DNA from: Flaveria trinervia
Taxonomy: Eukaryota; Streptophyta; Magnoliopsida; Asterales; Asteraceae
NCBI GenBank assembly: GCA_025506515.1
Contig: CM046454.1
Coordinates: 63,505,614 to 63,569,613 of the forward strand
Reading direction: 5' to 3'
DNA length: 64,000 nucleotides
Each line of letters starts with the position of its first letter. Position 1 is the first letter of the stretch. The notes beneath the pieces were generated by a model that was not told the DNA's origin, ran no database searches, and saw nothing but the letters and a program-made list of their open reading frames with translations. This document shows, piece after piece, positions 11,548 to 23,150 of the stretch. The translations under genes were made by a program, and so were the position numbers.

Positions 11548-11552
11548 TATGG
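11548..11552. other. Target site duplication of sirevirus D, left (TATGG)
   Basis: TATGG lies before TGTTAGGATC and again at 24095-24099 after CCAACA. The uninterrupted LTR copy has a single GAGTATGGCTTC near 1710, confirming the insertion point. Confidence 0.96.
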
Positions 11553-12508
11553 TGTTAGGATCAGTGATCTATGTTTGATTGATTAAAGAGTATAGCAGCG
11601 GAAATCGAACAACGAATTAGTAGATTCACAAGAACGAAACGATATTCAATAAAGAACAAAGACGGTTATAGAGAGAGAATTTCTGCAAATATATTTCATT
11701 CAATATTCGCTTTCGTGGTAACAGAATGTCACAATTACAATTAGGTCGACACCTCTTATATAAGAGATGTGACGTCTGCTGATGTCACTTGATAGTGACA
11801 TCTAACAGATTTATTACAACTGAAACACAACTACTTTAGATGTCAAAACAGCTGACATCTCCTTGCAAAAAATGCTAAGTGTTATCAGTTGTTATAACTA
11901 CTGAAAAACATAAAACTACTGAAACTACAACGACTGAAGAACAAGCTCTTTAGTCGTTTTACAAAACTACTGAAACTAAAAATATAAAACTACTGATATC
12001 ACAACTACTGAAGAAGTACTCTTCAGCAGTTGTGACAAACTACTGAAACTTCAGTACTTGATCTTCAGACTTTGAACTTCAGATGTTTCATCAGCTGATG
12101 ACTTCAGTAGATATCATCAGCTGATGTCTTCAGTCTTTGTCTTCAGACTTTGTACATCAGTTGTTGATCTTCAGCACTTGTAAACTCTTCAGCTGTTGTA
12201 CTTCAGTACTTTGGTCTTTCAGCTTCAGCACTTGTGTTCTTCACTGTTCAGCTTTAGTACTTGTGTCTTCAGCTGTTCAGCTTCAGTACTTGTGTTCTTC
12301 AGCTATTCAGCTTCAGTACTTGTGTTCTTCAGCTGTTGTACTTCAGCACTTTAGTTCTTCAGCTGTTGAAGTCTTCAGCACTTGATCTTCAGCTGTTGAA
12401 GTCTTCAGCACTTGTCAAACTGCTGATGAAGCTTTTAGCAGTTGTTGTGATACCATGTGGGACTTAAAGGTTTTCTGATCTTGGCTCATTGGTTCTTTTA
12501 GTCCAACA
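11553..12508 (-). repeat. 3' LTR of sirevirus D (956 bp)
   Basis: Minus strand starts TGTTGGAC and ends with GATCCTAACA. Rich in CTTCAGTAGTT, CAGCTGTTG and CAGTACTTG motifs, with about three 30 bp units between 12241 and 12340. Palindromic TATA region CTCTTATATAAGAG at 11753-11766. Confidence 0.94.
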
Positions 12509-12523
12509 AACTCCCCCTGAACC
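12509..12523 (-). other. Polypurine tract of sirevirus D
   Basis: Minus strand GGTTCAGGGGGAGTT directly before the LTR start TGTTGGAC. The same tract is in sirevirus E at 55839-55853. Confidence 0.85.
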
Positions 12524-12759
12524 AATGCAGCCAAAACCTCTAATTTATTTATTATCCCACTTATTGTTGGCAAAAGGTTGGTCTTTTTCCTTCTTGATCA
12601 GTAGAGAAGATGACCCATATAAGCTCCAGCCTGGGAAGAAGTCTCTGATATTTGTTTGGCAAGATATGAATGGAAACTCTGTTTTGGGGAACTGGACACA
12701 AAGTTGTTATCTCATTCATGAGATCTACTTCCCGTGTATGAGCCTGTAGGATTCTCTGG

Positions 12760-15700
12760 TGTAGGCTCTGAGAAACATGATTTGTTCTTCCATGGTCAGG
12801 TTCTCGGCTTCACCATCAAACAATCTTTCTCGCCCATACAGCTCTGAGATGTACTTGGCCTGTTTGCCGTTTTTGAGCTCAACAGTTGTAATTTGTCTAT
12901 ATGCAAACTCATCAGGATGATTCCCTTCGAGTAGCAGACTTAGCTCATTCTGTTTGAAGTTCTCAAGCCTCTTCTAGACTAACCCCTTTTTGATAACTCG
13001 GTTCTCTAGCATCTTCTGGGGTGGTTGTTTAGTCTCGTAGGCCTTCTTGAAATCTTCGACAATCTCCCAGGGTGATACTACAAGGGCCACTGTGATCTCT
13101 TCATCTACGATCCTCTTGACTTGACCCTTGTATCTCGAAGGAATGTCTTTCTTTACAATCCTGTGAGCCACCCTCGGATCAGGCCATACTCTCACCCTTT
13201 CCTTCTGATATTGAAATGTGTTGGCGAGAGTGTACAATCTCAGAGCTTCTTTCTTCATGCTGATAATTGATGAGGAGGCAGCATAGGTTTTGTCAATGCT
13301 TTTCAGCATTTCATCATCATGAAGCTTTTGCTGCTGCTCCTCTTCAATTTTTTTACTCTCACAACATCCATCTGTGAGGTGGGAGTGATGGGCATAGGTT
13401 TGGCTTTCGCTAGTGTTAGGACTGCAGACAGAGGCATCCTATCTTCTTCCACATCATCATCTTCTTCTTCTTCTTCTAGCCTCAACACCCTTCTCTTCTT
13501 CTTCTTAGGTGCATCATCGGCTGTTGGTTTAGATGGTGAGGGAGTTGGTTTTGTGGGTTGTGATTGTGGTTGTTTGGATTTGGGCTTTGAGATTGGTTTG
13601 GAGATTTGAGGGGTAGGCTGTGTTTGAGCGGGTGAAGGGAAGGTTGTTCCAGCATCTTTGTTGTGAGTTTAGCCTTTGTAAGTTTTGCCATTTCAAACCT
13701 TTTACCAGCCCAGCCTCATCAAGGGCTTCAATGATAATCCCCTTGTGGAATTGCTCAGACAGACAGATTCTGGTGGCTATAGCCAGAATACTGTCTCTGG
13801 TCCACGCGCGAATCTCCATCAAAGATCTTCCTAAGTATTTGGCAATAAAACGGATCATGATCTCCAATCTCTCCTTTTCAAGTGCATCATACCCAGCCCA
13901 TCGGGTTTGAATCTCTTGCACTTCCAACCTCCTGATTTCACTATCCAATGTGGCTGTATCAAAACCTTGCCTGAAGAGTTGCTCAATGATTTTATCCATG
14001 GATCGGCTGTGTGTATCATCAGCATCTTTTACCAGCTCTTCCAAGGATTTTTCAGTGGTAGGTTGATCATCAGCACTTTTCTTTCATTTATAGGTGGTCA
14101 GTTGTTGCTTTTCTTTCCCAACTCCTGGGCTTGCTCTTGGGCCTTCTCATCCTCTGTTCTTTTCCTCTTCTTTTCTTTCACTGCAGTACTCTCCCCCTTT
14201 TTGGATGCATTGGTGGTAGGGGTTTGTACCGCAGAAAGTGTCTTTTGCACAGCAGCATCAATCAATGGTTGTAAAGTTGAGGAAAGCCTCTCATCAATGG
14301 CTTTAGTCACAATGTCAGTGATTATGGGTGTGATGAGAGGGAGGGAATTTTGAAGGACAACAACTATTTGCTCAGGAGGGTTCTGTTCCTGAGAAATAGT
14401 GCCAGAAGCAGAGGCAGGTGGCTGAGTTGTTTGGAGTGGCTCAGTGTTTGGGGAACCTTCAACTGAAGGTGCCATCTGTGGGTTGGTGGAGGCAGATGGT
14501 CTTTCTCCTTGTGAGAGTTGGTCAAGTAGGTTTTGCAGCCTACTGACTTCCTCCTCAAGGATTGTGTTCTGGGCAAGAACATCGTAGAAAAAGCCCAGGT
14601 CATCAGCAGAAGCTGAATCACCTGACCTCCTGCTTGGAGCAGGATGTACATGCACTGGGTGTAGACCAGTTGTAGCATGTGCCCCTTTGTCTTGGTACTG
14701 GGGACTTCCAGCCTCAGGACTATGTCCATCATCAGCTGTTGCCTCTAGTGAGGTCTTAGCAATGTTACCAGCCTCAGTCTGATCATGTGCTGATTCAGAG
14801 AGGTGGCAGCCTCACTAGATATTCTAATCTCCCTATCTACACTAGGAGATAGAAGTGGTAAACCCCTGTGCTGTGGGTTCTCAATTGCACTTTGTTCCTC
14901 CCCCTCAATGGTAGAGGTGTTCCCAGTAGTAAGTGGTATCTGGGGGGGGTGAGGAGTGCAATTGAGTCAGCACTTGTGCAACTATCAATCTTGGGCTGTG
15001 AGGGCGGTTGCATGGGGTGAAGGGATAGAAGCAGTGTGCACCTGGGGAGGAAGGTGCTCTTCAATGGCAATCCCCTCAAGTGAGGAAGATCCCAGATGTG
15101 TGGGTACCCCTTGTGTGGTTGCTGCAGGCTCCTGTTGAGAGGAATCCTGAGCGGCTATGGCTGGAAGAGTCCTTATATCCACTAGGGGTTTTGACCAGTG
15201 GATATCTCCTGCGTTTGTGTTGCAGGGGCATCCTCAGGGGACTCAATTCCCTGAGTAGCCGTTTTGGGTTTCTTTTTGGTGGGTTTGGTGGGGACTTTTG
15301 ATTTGGAGGTGGTGGCTGTGGGTTCCAGCTGCGTGGGTTTGCGCAGCTTGGTAGCCAATTTGAGTGTGTGGTCAGAGTTGTGCCGGGAGTATACTTCAGG
15401 CAAACAGCCGTAGCAGGGACTCCCAGGCCAACAAGTCCCTTAGCTTGAAGCTGGTTTGTAATGATGGCCATTATGAACCGCGGATATAATATCCAACGTT
15501 AGCAGTTAGTTTTTGAGCCATATCCTTGAGCTCGGAAAATATTATTTCTGAAAAATTTAACGGCTGTTGCTCAAGAATAGAATACATTACCTGCTGCCAC
15601 TTTGTCAACATTTGATCCCAAGACGAAGTCTTAGGAGCCAAACATACATTTACCATGTGAAAAATTAGGCGTTCAGCGTTATGGAAATGTTTCTTCATTA

Positions 15701-16071
15701 TAGTGGAGGCACTCAGATTGCCCTGATATCCATGGGGGCAAAGGATAGATCAGTTATGCCCTTGGGATATCCAGCAGGAGAAATGGCATCATCCAGATGT
15801 AGAGTTTGGCGAAGTATTTCGGGAGTGATGACCACTTCTTTGTTGTTGACGACCGACTGGAGAGATGGTGTGTTGTTCTCCCCAATGGTGATGGTAACGT
15901 TCATCCAAAACTGTTGGAGGGATTCGGCATGTAGAATGGGATTGAGAAGAAATGCCGTTTTGTATTGGGACTGAACCATAAGATCGATAGCAGTATCGAA
16001 CTTAGCCCAGACAGGCGATTTAGTAAGGTAGGCTACACAGTTGTGTCGCGGTTTATTTGCATGGACGCCAT
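12760..16071 (-). pseudogene. Sirevirus D second coding region (env-like / plant-transposon ORF), broken
   Basis: On the minus strand it starts with ATG at 16069-16071 (MASMQINRD), about 730 bp after the pol end, and runs as open pieces with frameshifts to near 12760. Order: an N-terminal globular part (LLNPILHAESLQQFW, SVVNNKEVVITPEILRQ, LNFSEIIFSELKDMAQKL); a proline/lysine/threonine-rich part near 15180-15400; a serine- and glutamine-rich part with a short heptad stretch (LAQNTILEEEVSRLQNLL) near 14560; a helical piece (GYDALEKERLEIMIRF; 13529-14044); an acidic run; and a basic end (TFQYQKERVRVWPDPR). I see no signal peptide and no clear transmembrane segment in the better pieces, so the name env-like is historical. 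Function unknown. Element E has the same region, so it is a real family gene. Confidence 0.78.
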
Positions 16072-16139
16072 TTAGAAGAGAGAAGTTTTGGAGAGGAACG
16101 TTAGGTTTGAAGAAGATGAAGCTTTGAAGGATTAGGTCA

Positions 16140-16795
16140 GGGATATTTATAGGGTACGGTTTAGAGAACGACTGAAGGATGTGGTGTTAGTCATCAGTAG
16201 TTTTAAACGACTGTTGACATGGTATGATCTTTCAGACGTTGAAACAACTGAAGTCGTGGTGTAGGCATCAGTATTTAGAAAACTACTGAAGACCGTGGTT
16301 TTGACTTCAGTTGAGGAAACAACTGAGGACTTGGTGTTTGTCATCAGTTGTTGTAAACAGCTGAAGACTTGGTATTAGTCATCAGTAGTTATAAAACTAC
16401 TGAAGACATGGTTTTGCTTCAATTGTTTAGAATGAAACAGCAGTTGTTGAAACAACTGAAGAGAAAGTTATCTTCAGTAGTTTTCGTCAATTCATAGCCT
16501 TTCAGCTGTTTCATACTATCCTCAACACTTACTCATCAGACTTTGCATCTGCTTTTCAGGTGTTTCATAGGACGTCAGTACTTATCTGGTTTTACTGATT
16601 TCAGTAGTTGTAACTACATCATAGTTTGGAACAGATAAAGTACTTCAGTACTTGTGAGGCATTTAGCCGTCAGTAGTTATAAAAACTACTGAAGGGAAAG
16701 GACTCATCAGTACTTATATGTGACATGGGTACCAATGATCACCAGTAATTACTACTAAATCATCAGTAGTGTGTCACTTATTCTAGCTGCAGCAT
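16140..16795. repeat. Hairpin-rich spacer between pol and second ORF of D
   Basis: A noncoding stretch packed with alternating CAGTAGTT and AACTACTG (also CAGTTGTT and AACAACTG), each pair 5-15 bp apart, so many short imperfect hairpins can form. The same architecture occurs in E at 51562-52260. Confidence 0.85.
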
Positions 16796-16803
16796 ACCAA
16801 GCC

Positions 16804-18480
16804 TTAACACAAGGTTTTGGAAAGTAGAACTATCCAAAGGCTTAGTAAAATATCTGCAAGCTCATCAGCACTAGGCACAAACTTAGGATCAATCAGACCT
16901 TTTTCAAAGCAATCCCGAATAAAATGATGTCTGATCTCTATATGTTTGGTCCTAGTGCTGGACTGGATTTTTGACAATACATAGAGCTGTAGCACTATCC
17001 ATTAATAATGGAGTCTTAGTCTTTGTAATGCCATAATCCAGAAGTTGATTCTGAAGCCAGAGTACCTGAGAAGTACACACTTGCAGCAGCAATGTACTCG
17101 GCCTCAGCAGTTGATGTAGCAACAGATGTTTGTTTCTTACTCTGCCAAGAAATCAAACAGTTGCCTAGGAATTGACAACCACCAGAAGTTGACTTTCTAG
17201 TTAACTTGCACCCTACATAGTCACTATCTGAAAAAGCAACTAATTTGCAAGAGTGTCCAGTGGAATACCATAAACCCAGAGATTGTGTACCTTGCAAATA
17301 TCTAAAGATTCTCTTGACTGCAATCAAATGAGACTCTTTAGGAGCAGCCTGAAATCTAGCACAAACAAATGTAGCAAACATAATATCTGGTCTAGAAGCT
17401 GTTAGATACATCAAGGACCCAATCATACATCTGTAAAGCGTTTCAAAACACTTTACCTTTCTGATCAGCATCCAGTTGTGTGGTGTTGCACATGGGAGTA
17501 GAACAGGGCTTACAGTTTTGTAAATCAAACTTATTCAAAAGATCTTTTGTATATTTTGACTGATGAATAAAAGTTCCATCAGCCTTTTGTTTGATTTGCA
17601 AGCCTAGAAAGAACTGTAATTCTCCCATTGCACTCATTTCAAACCTCTTTTTCATTAATGTTGTAAAATCATCACACAACTGGGGATCAGAGGATGCAAA
17701 AATAATATCAACAAATCTGAACAAGTAGCTTATGCTGATCCACCTTCTTAATAAACAAAGTTTTATCAATGGAGCCTCTAGTGAAATTATCTTTAAGAAG
17801 AAAAGTAGAGAGTGTCTCATACCAGGCTCTAGGAGCTTGTTTCAACCCATAAGAGCCTTATCAAGTTCGTACACCCATTCAAGATGTTATATCCTCAAAG
17901 CCTGTGGTTGACACACATAAACTTCTTCCTTTATTTTACCAAATAAAAATGCACTTTTGACATCCATTTGGAAAACTTTAAGATTGTGGAATGCAGCATA
18001 GGCTAAGAACAATCTGATTGCCTCTAGTCTGGCTACAGGGGCAAAGGTTTCATCATAGTCAATACCTTCTTCTTGTGAAAACCCCTGTACAACCAGTCTA
18101 GCCTTGTTCTTAACAATAAGCCCATTTTCATCAGTTTTATTCCTAAACACCCATTTAGTGCCTATTGCACACTTACCTGGGGGAAGAGGAACAAGTTCCC
18201 ACACTTGCTGTTTCTTGAACTGAAGTAGCTCAAGCTGCATAGCTTCAACCCATCCATTGTCTCTCAAAGCAACATGGTAGTTCTTTGGCTCTAGCTGACT
18301 GATAAAGAGAGCATAGAAGCAGAAGTTAGACAATTGACTTCTGGTTGAAACACCAGCATTGATATCACCAATAATCTGAGACATGGGGTGATTCTTTAGT
18401 TCTTGATAAACAATGAGATCTGTGCAAGTGTTTGTAGAACCTTCACAGCAGCAGATGTTGATGTAGACTCTTGAAACCAA
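16804..18480 (-). pseudogene. Sirevirus D reverse transcriptase and RNase H, broken
   Basis: RT begins in 17887-18480 (WVEAMQLELLQFKKQQVWELV, KARLVVQGFSQEEGIDYDETFAPVARLEAI, FQMDVKSAFL). After a frameshift the middle lies in 17443-17820 (FFLGLQIKQKADGTFIHQSKY). RNase H follows in 17016-17528 (YRCMIGSLMYLTASRPDIM, LVAFSDSDYVGC, STAEAEYIAAA) and the end in 16804-16995 (TKHIEIRHHFIRDCFEKGL). The copia catalytic motif YVDD is destroyed: around 17704-17715 five bases are missing compared with element E at 50636-50647. D therefore cannot encode active RT. Confidence 0.93.
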
Positions 18481-18529
18481 GAATTAGATGGTAACTCAAA
18501 AGATGTAGAGGAAACAGAGATCTCATCAG

Positions 18530-19998
18530 CATTTGTTGTGGATGGAACTGTTGAAGCTACAGGACATCAAGTTTAACAGACACAGGCAGTTGGTCACTAA
18601 ACTTGAATAGGTGAGTATTGATATTATCAACATCACATCATCAATACCACCAGGTGGAAGACATGCTGCAGAAGATGATTTAGCCACAGGATCTGCAACA
18701 GCTGGAGGTTGATAAGGAACATATTGCAGTATGTCCAAATCAAACAACTCCACAGGTTTTGTGGAATCTTGTCCAAAGGAGATTCATTAAACTTCACATG
18801 CAAAGTCTCTTCAACTATCTTTGTTCTGCAGTTGAAGACTCTGTATGCCTTGCAAGTAGTTGAATAACCAACAAAATACCCATCCACCTTAAGATCAAAT
18901 TTATGGAGTTGATCCTTTGTGTTGAGAATAAAACAGGGACACCCAAATGCTTTGAAAAATGCAATTAGAGGAGCCAAATGATGGAGAACTTCATATGGAG
19001 TCTTCATCACCTCTGATTTACTAAAACTCTATTTTGCACATAGCCTCTGTGTTACAGCTTCAGCCCAAAAGGTCAGTGGCAAACCAGAATCAGCCAGCAT
19101 GGACCTTGCAGCTTCAATGAGGGTCCTATTCTTTCTCTCCACTACTCCATTTTGTTCTGGAGTCCTTGGGATGCTAAACTGCCTTTTGATTCCCTTTGAG
19201 ATAGAAATCATCAAGTGTATGGTTTTCTGAATTCAGTTCCATTATCACTCCTGATACACTTGACTGGAAGGGAATACTGCTTCTCAATATACAACACAAA
19301 GTTAATAACCTTCTGAGCAACCTCATCCTTGAATGTAGAAAGAAAGTCCATACAAATCTGGAGTAATCATCCACAATTACCAGACAGTATTTCTTCTTGG
19401 CCATGCTCATCACTCTCACAGGACCAAATAGATCCATATGCAGTAATGCAAGCAGGCAGTGGACTTAGGCTCTTCAATAGGAGGGAATGAGACTTTGTGC
19501 TGTTTTCCTTTTAAACAAGCAGTGCAGGTTTCATCACAGTGGAACTCCTTTATTGGTAAGCCTCTGACTAAACTATTGTGGATAACTGATTCATGTTTTT
19601 GAAATAACATGACCCAGCCTTCTGTGCCACAGTTTAGATTCTTGAGAAGAGGCTTTGGAAAATAGGCAAGGATTGCCTTTGAGATCTATTTTCTTGGAAA
19701 GATCTAAGGCATACACTCTTCCTGTTTTGTTGGCTCTCAGGAGAGTGTGATCATCCAACACCTTGTCAATCAAATGCAAAACTTTGGATGACAGAATCCT
19801 ACAGTTCTGACTGGTGAAAAGAGCAACATGGCCTTTATCACACATTTGACTGACACTCAAGAGATTGTATTTGAGATTTTCCACATGATTAACATCATCA
19901 AATTGATTTCTCCAATGGAGACAAGCCATTACCAATGATGTAACCCCTAGCATCATTGCCAAAAGAAACAAATCCCTTCTTTCCTTGAGAGTAGTCAT
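18530..19998 (-). pseudogene. Sirevirus D integrase, broken
   Basis: Open pieces give the pre-integrase zinc region (LWHRRLGHV near 19600, then CDETCTACLKGKQH at 19416-19610), the core with the first aspartate (MDLFGPVRVMSMAKKKYCLVIVDDYSRF; 19174-19437) and the glutamate region (TPEQNGVVERKNRTLIEAARSML; 19029-19214), and the C-terminal region (FKAFGCPCFILNTKDQLHKFDLKVDGYFVGYS; 18633-19010). At least four frame changes separate them. Its homologue in E is at about 48620-49780. Confidence 0.92.
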
Positions 19999-20180
19999 GA
20001 AGAAGAGCTGTTCCCAGTCATGTGCATAGATCCCCCACTATCTACATACCAGATGCTACTTTGGCATGTTGGAGAACCCTGCAATAATAAACAATCAGTT
20101 AGTTTTGGAGACCCAAACCTTTTTGGTTTTGGGCCTGGTCTCATCAATAGATGGTAAACTAACAGGTTTATTTGAAACAA
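19999..20180 (-). pseudogene. Sirevirus D protease, N-terminal part
   Basis: The frame that opens at 20180 runs through GSPTCQSSIWYVDSGGSMHMTG, with the catalytic aspartate codon at 20040-20042. The usual copia motif is DSGA/C; both D and E have DSGG. A frame break follows the motif. The frame overlaps the end of gag (TGA at 20095-20097) by about 85 nt in another phase, so joining gag to pol would need a frame change or splicing. Confidence 0.85.
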
Positions 20181-22927
20181 CAGCCTGAGAGGAAGAAGAT
20201 GGTGAAGAAGAGGAATCCTTTGGATTGGATCTCCTTTTCTGTGGTTTCAACATAGGAGCATCTAGTTGGTTAACTCCACCCAACAGATGTTGAACCATCA
20301 TAACCAGCTGTGTCTGATTTTGTGATAAAGCTTTCAGCTCATCAGACACATTGCCAGTAGAGTTTGATAAGTTCCTATGTTGCACCTTCTTCTTTTGAGC
20401 ACTCTCAGCTGTCACTGTTAAACCCCTTCCTTTTTGGATTTCTTTGAGGACTTAAGGGTTACAGGATTTGATGTTGCTGATACAAATGTGGTCTCAACTC
20501 ATTTTTCATTTTTACCATTTTCTCTTTAATTTCTTTTCTTTTTGTTTGAGTTTGGAACCTCTTTTGTACCAACAATCATTGTAAGATGATTGAACAAACC
20601 ACATACTTCACATGGTTTCTTCTTCATCTTAGGTTGATCATCAACTAAGAGGGTGAAGCAACTGAAGACTTGTTCTTCAGTGCTTTGGAAGCATTGTTTG
20701 CTTTCTTGACTGCCTCTTTAGTAGTCTTCAAACTCTTTCTACTGACAGTTTTCTTCTTCTCTTCAGTACTGGCAGTAGTTGGAGTTTGAACTTCAGGTGT
20801 TAATCCTGCTCTCTAGTCCTTTCAGGACTTTCAGAATTACTCCTGAGTTGATCAACTCATTGATCATGTGAGTGTCAGCATTTGAACCATCAACATCAGC
20901 TGATAGGTTTTGAGAGGACTTGATGCTGACTTCTACTTCTGATTGTGCTGTATCAGAAAGTTGATCACATGATGAGATGGATTGGTTATTACTCTCACCA
21001 TCAGATTCTACCTCTGCTCTTGGAGTAAAATCTGTAGGTGGAGCAGTGTGATTGTAACCAATGCCAAACTTCACATTGGACGCAGATTGCTTACTAAGAA
21101 GCATTTCAAAACCTTTGCATGATTGTACCCATCTATCACACTCTACCTGGGTAACTGCAAGGGTTTCTTTGAGATCTTTATACTTCTCTAGAAGTATCTC
21201 TTCCTTAGCCTTATCATCAGTTATTGGCATTTCAATTTGTAAATCTCATCATTTTTATCATTAAGCACAGACTCAAATTCAGCTTTGTTTTTGGAAATTA
21301 TTTGTTCTAGCTCAATGTTCTTGTTGATTAAAGCTACATTTGCTTCTCTAATATATGCAAATGCTGCTATGCATGTTTCTGAACATAATTTGGCTTTTGC
21401 CTCAGAGGATACCTGTGATACCTTTGGTGTAGAGGCATTAGAGGATGAAGTATCAGCAGAATCCAAAGCCATAAGAGCTAGATTTCCAAATGGACTTTCA
21501 CCACCATGTTGACCAGCACCTGAGAGCAGTTGTTCATGACCAGACAAGTCATCTGGTAAACTGCTCCAGTCAACAACTCCTGGGGTGAAGAAGCTGTGTT
21601 GTTGAGGTTGAGTTTGTTGATGAGATTGGGAAGGCTGTGGTTCAGGCAATGCTTGTGGTTGTTGTGCAATTGGAGCTTGAACATGATTTGGTTGAGGCAT
21701 ATAATAGCAGGGATAAGGATATGACATTTGACCCTGGGGAACAAAGTATGCAGAGATCTAGGATGTGAATAATGACCAGAACCAGCAGGATGTTGCCCTC
21801 TGTTTTGTGGACTAGTACTAGGAAAAGTCACAAAGGGTGCAGAGGAGTTAGATCCAGTTGATCTACACTCTCTTGCAAAGTGTCCTAGCCTTTGGCATTT
21901 GTGACACCTCACTTACTCTTGTCAAAACCAACTTTGGTTTTGCCAGAGAGTCCAGGAAATTTCCTGCCAGTTCTCTTATAGAACTTCTGAGATCTGATAT
22001 TAATCAGTGCCATTTGGCTCAGAATATCCATCTCTTCTAGATCATCATCAGCTATTCCTTTCATCATCCATGATGAAGCATAAATTGTCACTATTACTGC
22101 CAGAATGACTCTCAATACTAACAAATGCATGATCAGAACTATTTGAAGAGAAATCTATATGCTCATCATAATTGCTTTCAGATGCAGCATATTCTGACTC
22201 ATGACCAACCAAGGCAGTATTCCCTGGTACAAAGTCATCAGTGAGCTTTCCTGATGAGGACATTTCCTCTTCTGCTCTATCTCTCTTTCAATGTAAGCAG
22301 TTTCCCATGAAGTTGGGTGAGAGATAGACCATCCAGATTTGCACTGGAGCGTAGAACAATAGTGTATGTGTCCCATCTCTCAGGCAGTGATCTGAGGAAT
22401 CTGTTGTTCATCGGCTATTGGTGTATTCCTGTTTCACCATTTTCAGCTCAGATATCAAGCAGGAAAAGCACTCAAACTGTTGAGTCAGTGTCTCACCCTT
22501 TCTATGAGAGAATGTCTCATATTGTTGGCAAGGATTTCTCTATTTTTTGCTAAGACCTCATCTGTGCCACCGAATTGTTCCTTCAGGCATTCCCGAGATC
22601 ATGAGCAGTTTCATGATGCATAAGCCCTGAATAAATTTCATTAGGCAGTGCCATGGCCAGAATTCCATGGGCTTTAGCATCAATCTCAAATAGTTTCCGA
22701 TCTTCATCAGAGTATTGTTCCTTCTTCTTCGGAACCATTTGATTGGTTTCCGGATTGTTCACCATAGGCTTATGTGGTCCATGTACCACAGATGTCCAAC
22801 AACCTGAACTGTTAACAGACAGGTGATGAAGCATTCTTCGTTGCCATATGTTATACTCGGTCCTAACCAGCATCGGAGGCTTGGTTGAGGAACCGGTATT
22901 GTGAGGATCATTAGAAGGAGTCGTCAT
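20095..22927 (-). pseudogene. Sirevirus D gag, long form with coiled coil, broken
   Basis: Start ATG at 22925-22927 (MTTPSNDP). N-terminal capsid-like part 22583-22927 (YNIWQRRMLHHL, EIDAKAHGILAMALPNEIYSG). Zinc knuckle CHKCQRLGHFAREC at 21865-21906. Then a glutamine/proline-rich stretch, and 20793-21500 with heptad-like helical text (INKNIELEQIISKNKAEFE, EILLEKYKDLKETLAVTQ), probably coiled coil. A second knuckle that is intact in E (CEVCGLFNHLTDDC) is frameshifted here at 20571-20612. The last piece, 20095-20415, ends KVWVSKTN and TGA. Long post-knuckle regions are unusual for copia gag but fit sireviruses. Several frameshifts disable it. Confidence 0.9.
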
Positions 22928-23136
22928 CTCAGATTCAATCAAATTCGGTTAAGCTAAAACAGATTTAGAACAAAACACAACAACCAATTGAACCAGAAGA
23001 TCTCAAAATAAATGAACGAAAGTGACAGAAATTCAATAATCTATAACCAGTTCCTGCGAATACGCTAATTCAATCAAACACAGATATCAATTAGCAGTTT
23101 CAATGATCAACTGTTAGATCGATCAATGATTAACCA
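22928..23136 (-). other. Leader of sirevirus D
   Basis: Short noncoding stretch between primer site and gag start; no further feature seen. Confidence 0.8.
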
Positions 23137-23148
23137 GCTCTGATACCA
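23137..23148 (-). other. Primer binding site of sirevirus D
   Basis: Minus strand TGGTATCAGAGC, two bases inside the LTR. Perfect match to the initiator tRNA-Met primer site. Confidence 0.95.
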
Positions 23149-23150
23149 CT

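Larger units (their letters stand above)
9858..11552 (-). repeat. 5' LTR of chromovirus A, inner part
   Basis: On the minus strand it ends CCTTACA at 9858, next to the primer site. It continues to 11552, where sirevirus D interrupts; the rest is 24100-24485. Matches 672-2112 from about 10404 on. Contains the 103 bp duplication (10424-10630) and the larger 20 bp minisatellite (10985-11220). Confidence 0.93.

Noticed and set aside
12137..12467. Cysteine/serine/leucine-rich open frames in the sirevirus LTR (also 23721-23971, 44320-44664, 55977-56282)
   Set aside because: They are translations of the 30 bp CAGCTGTTCAGCTTC-type repeats inside LTRs.
12760..16071. Host gene captured by the retrotransposon
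   Set aside because: Both independent sirevirus copies carry it at the same place with the same order of parts, so it belongs to the element family. No intron relics or host domain recognised.
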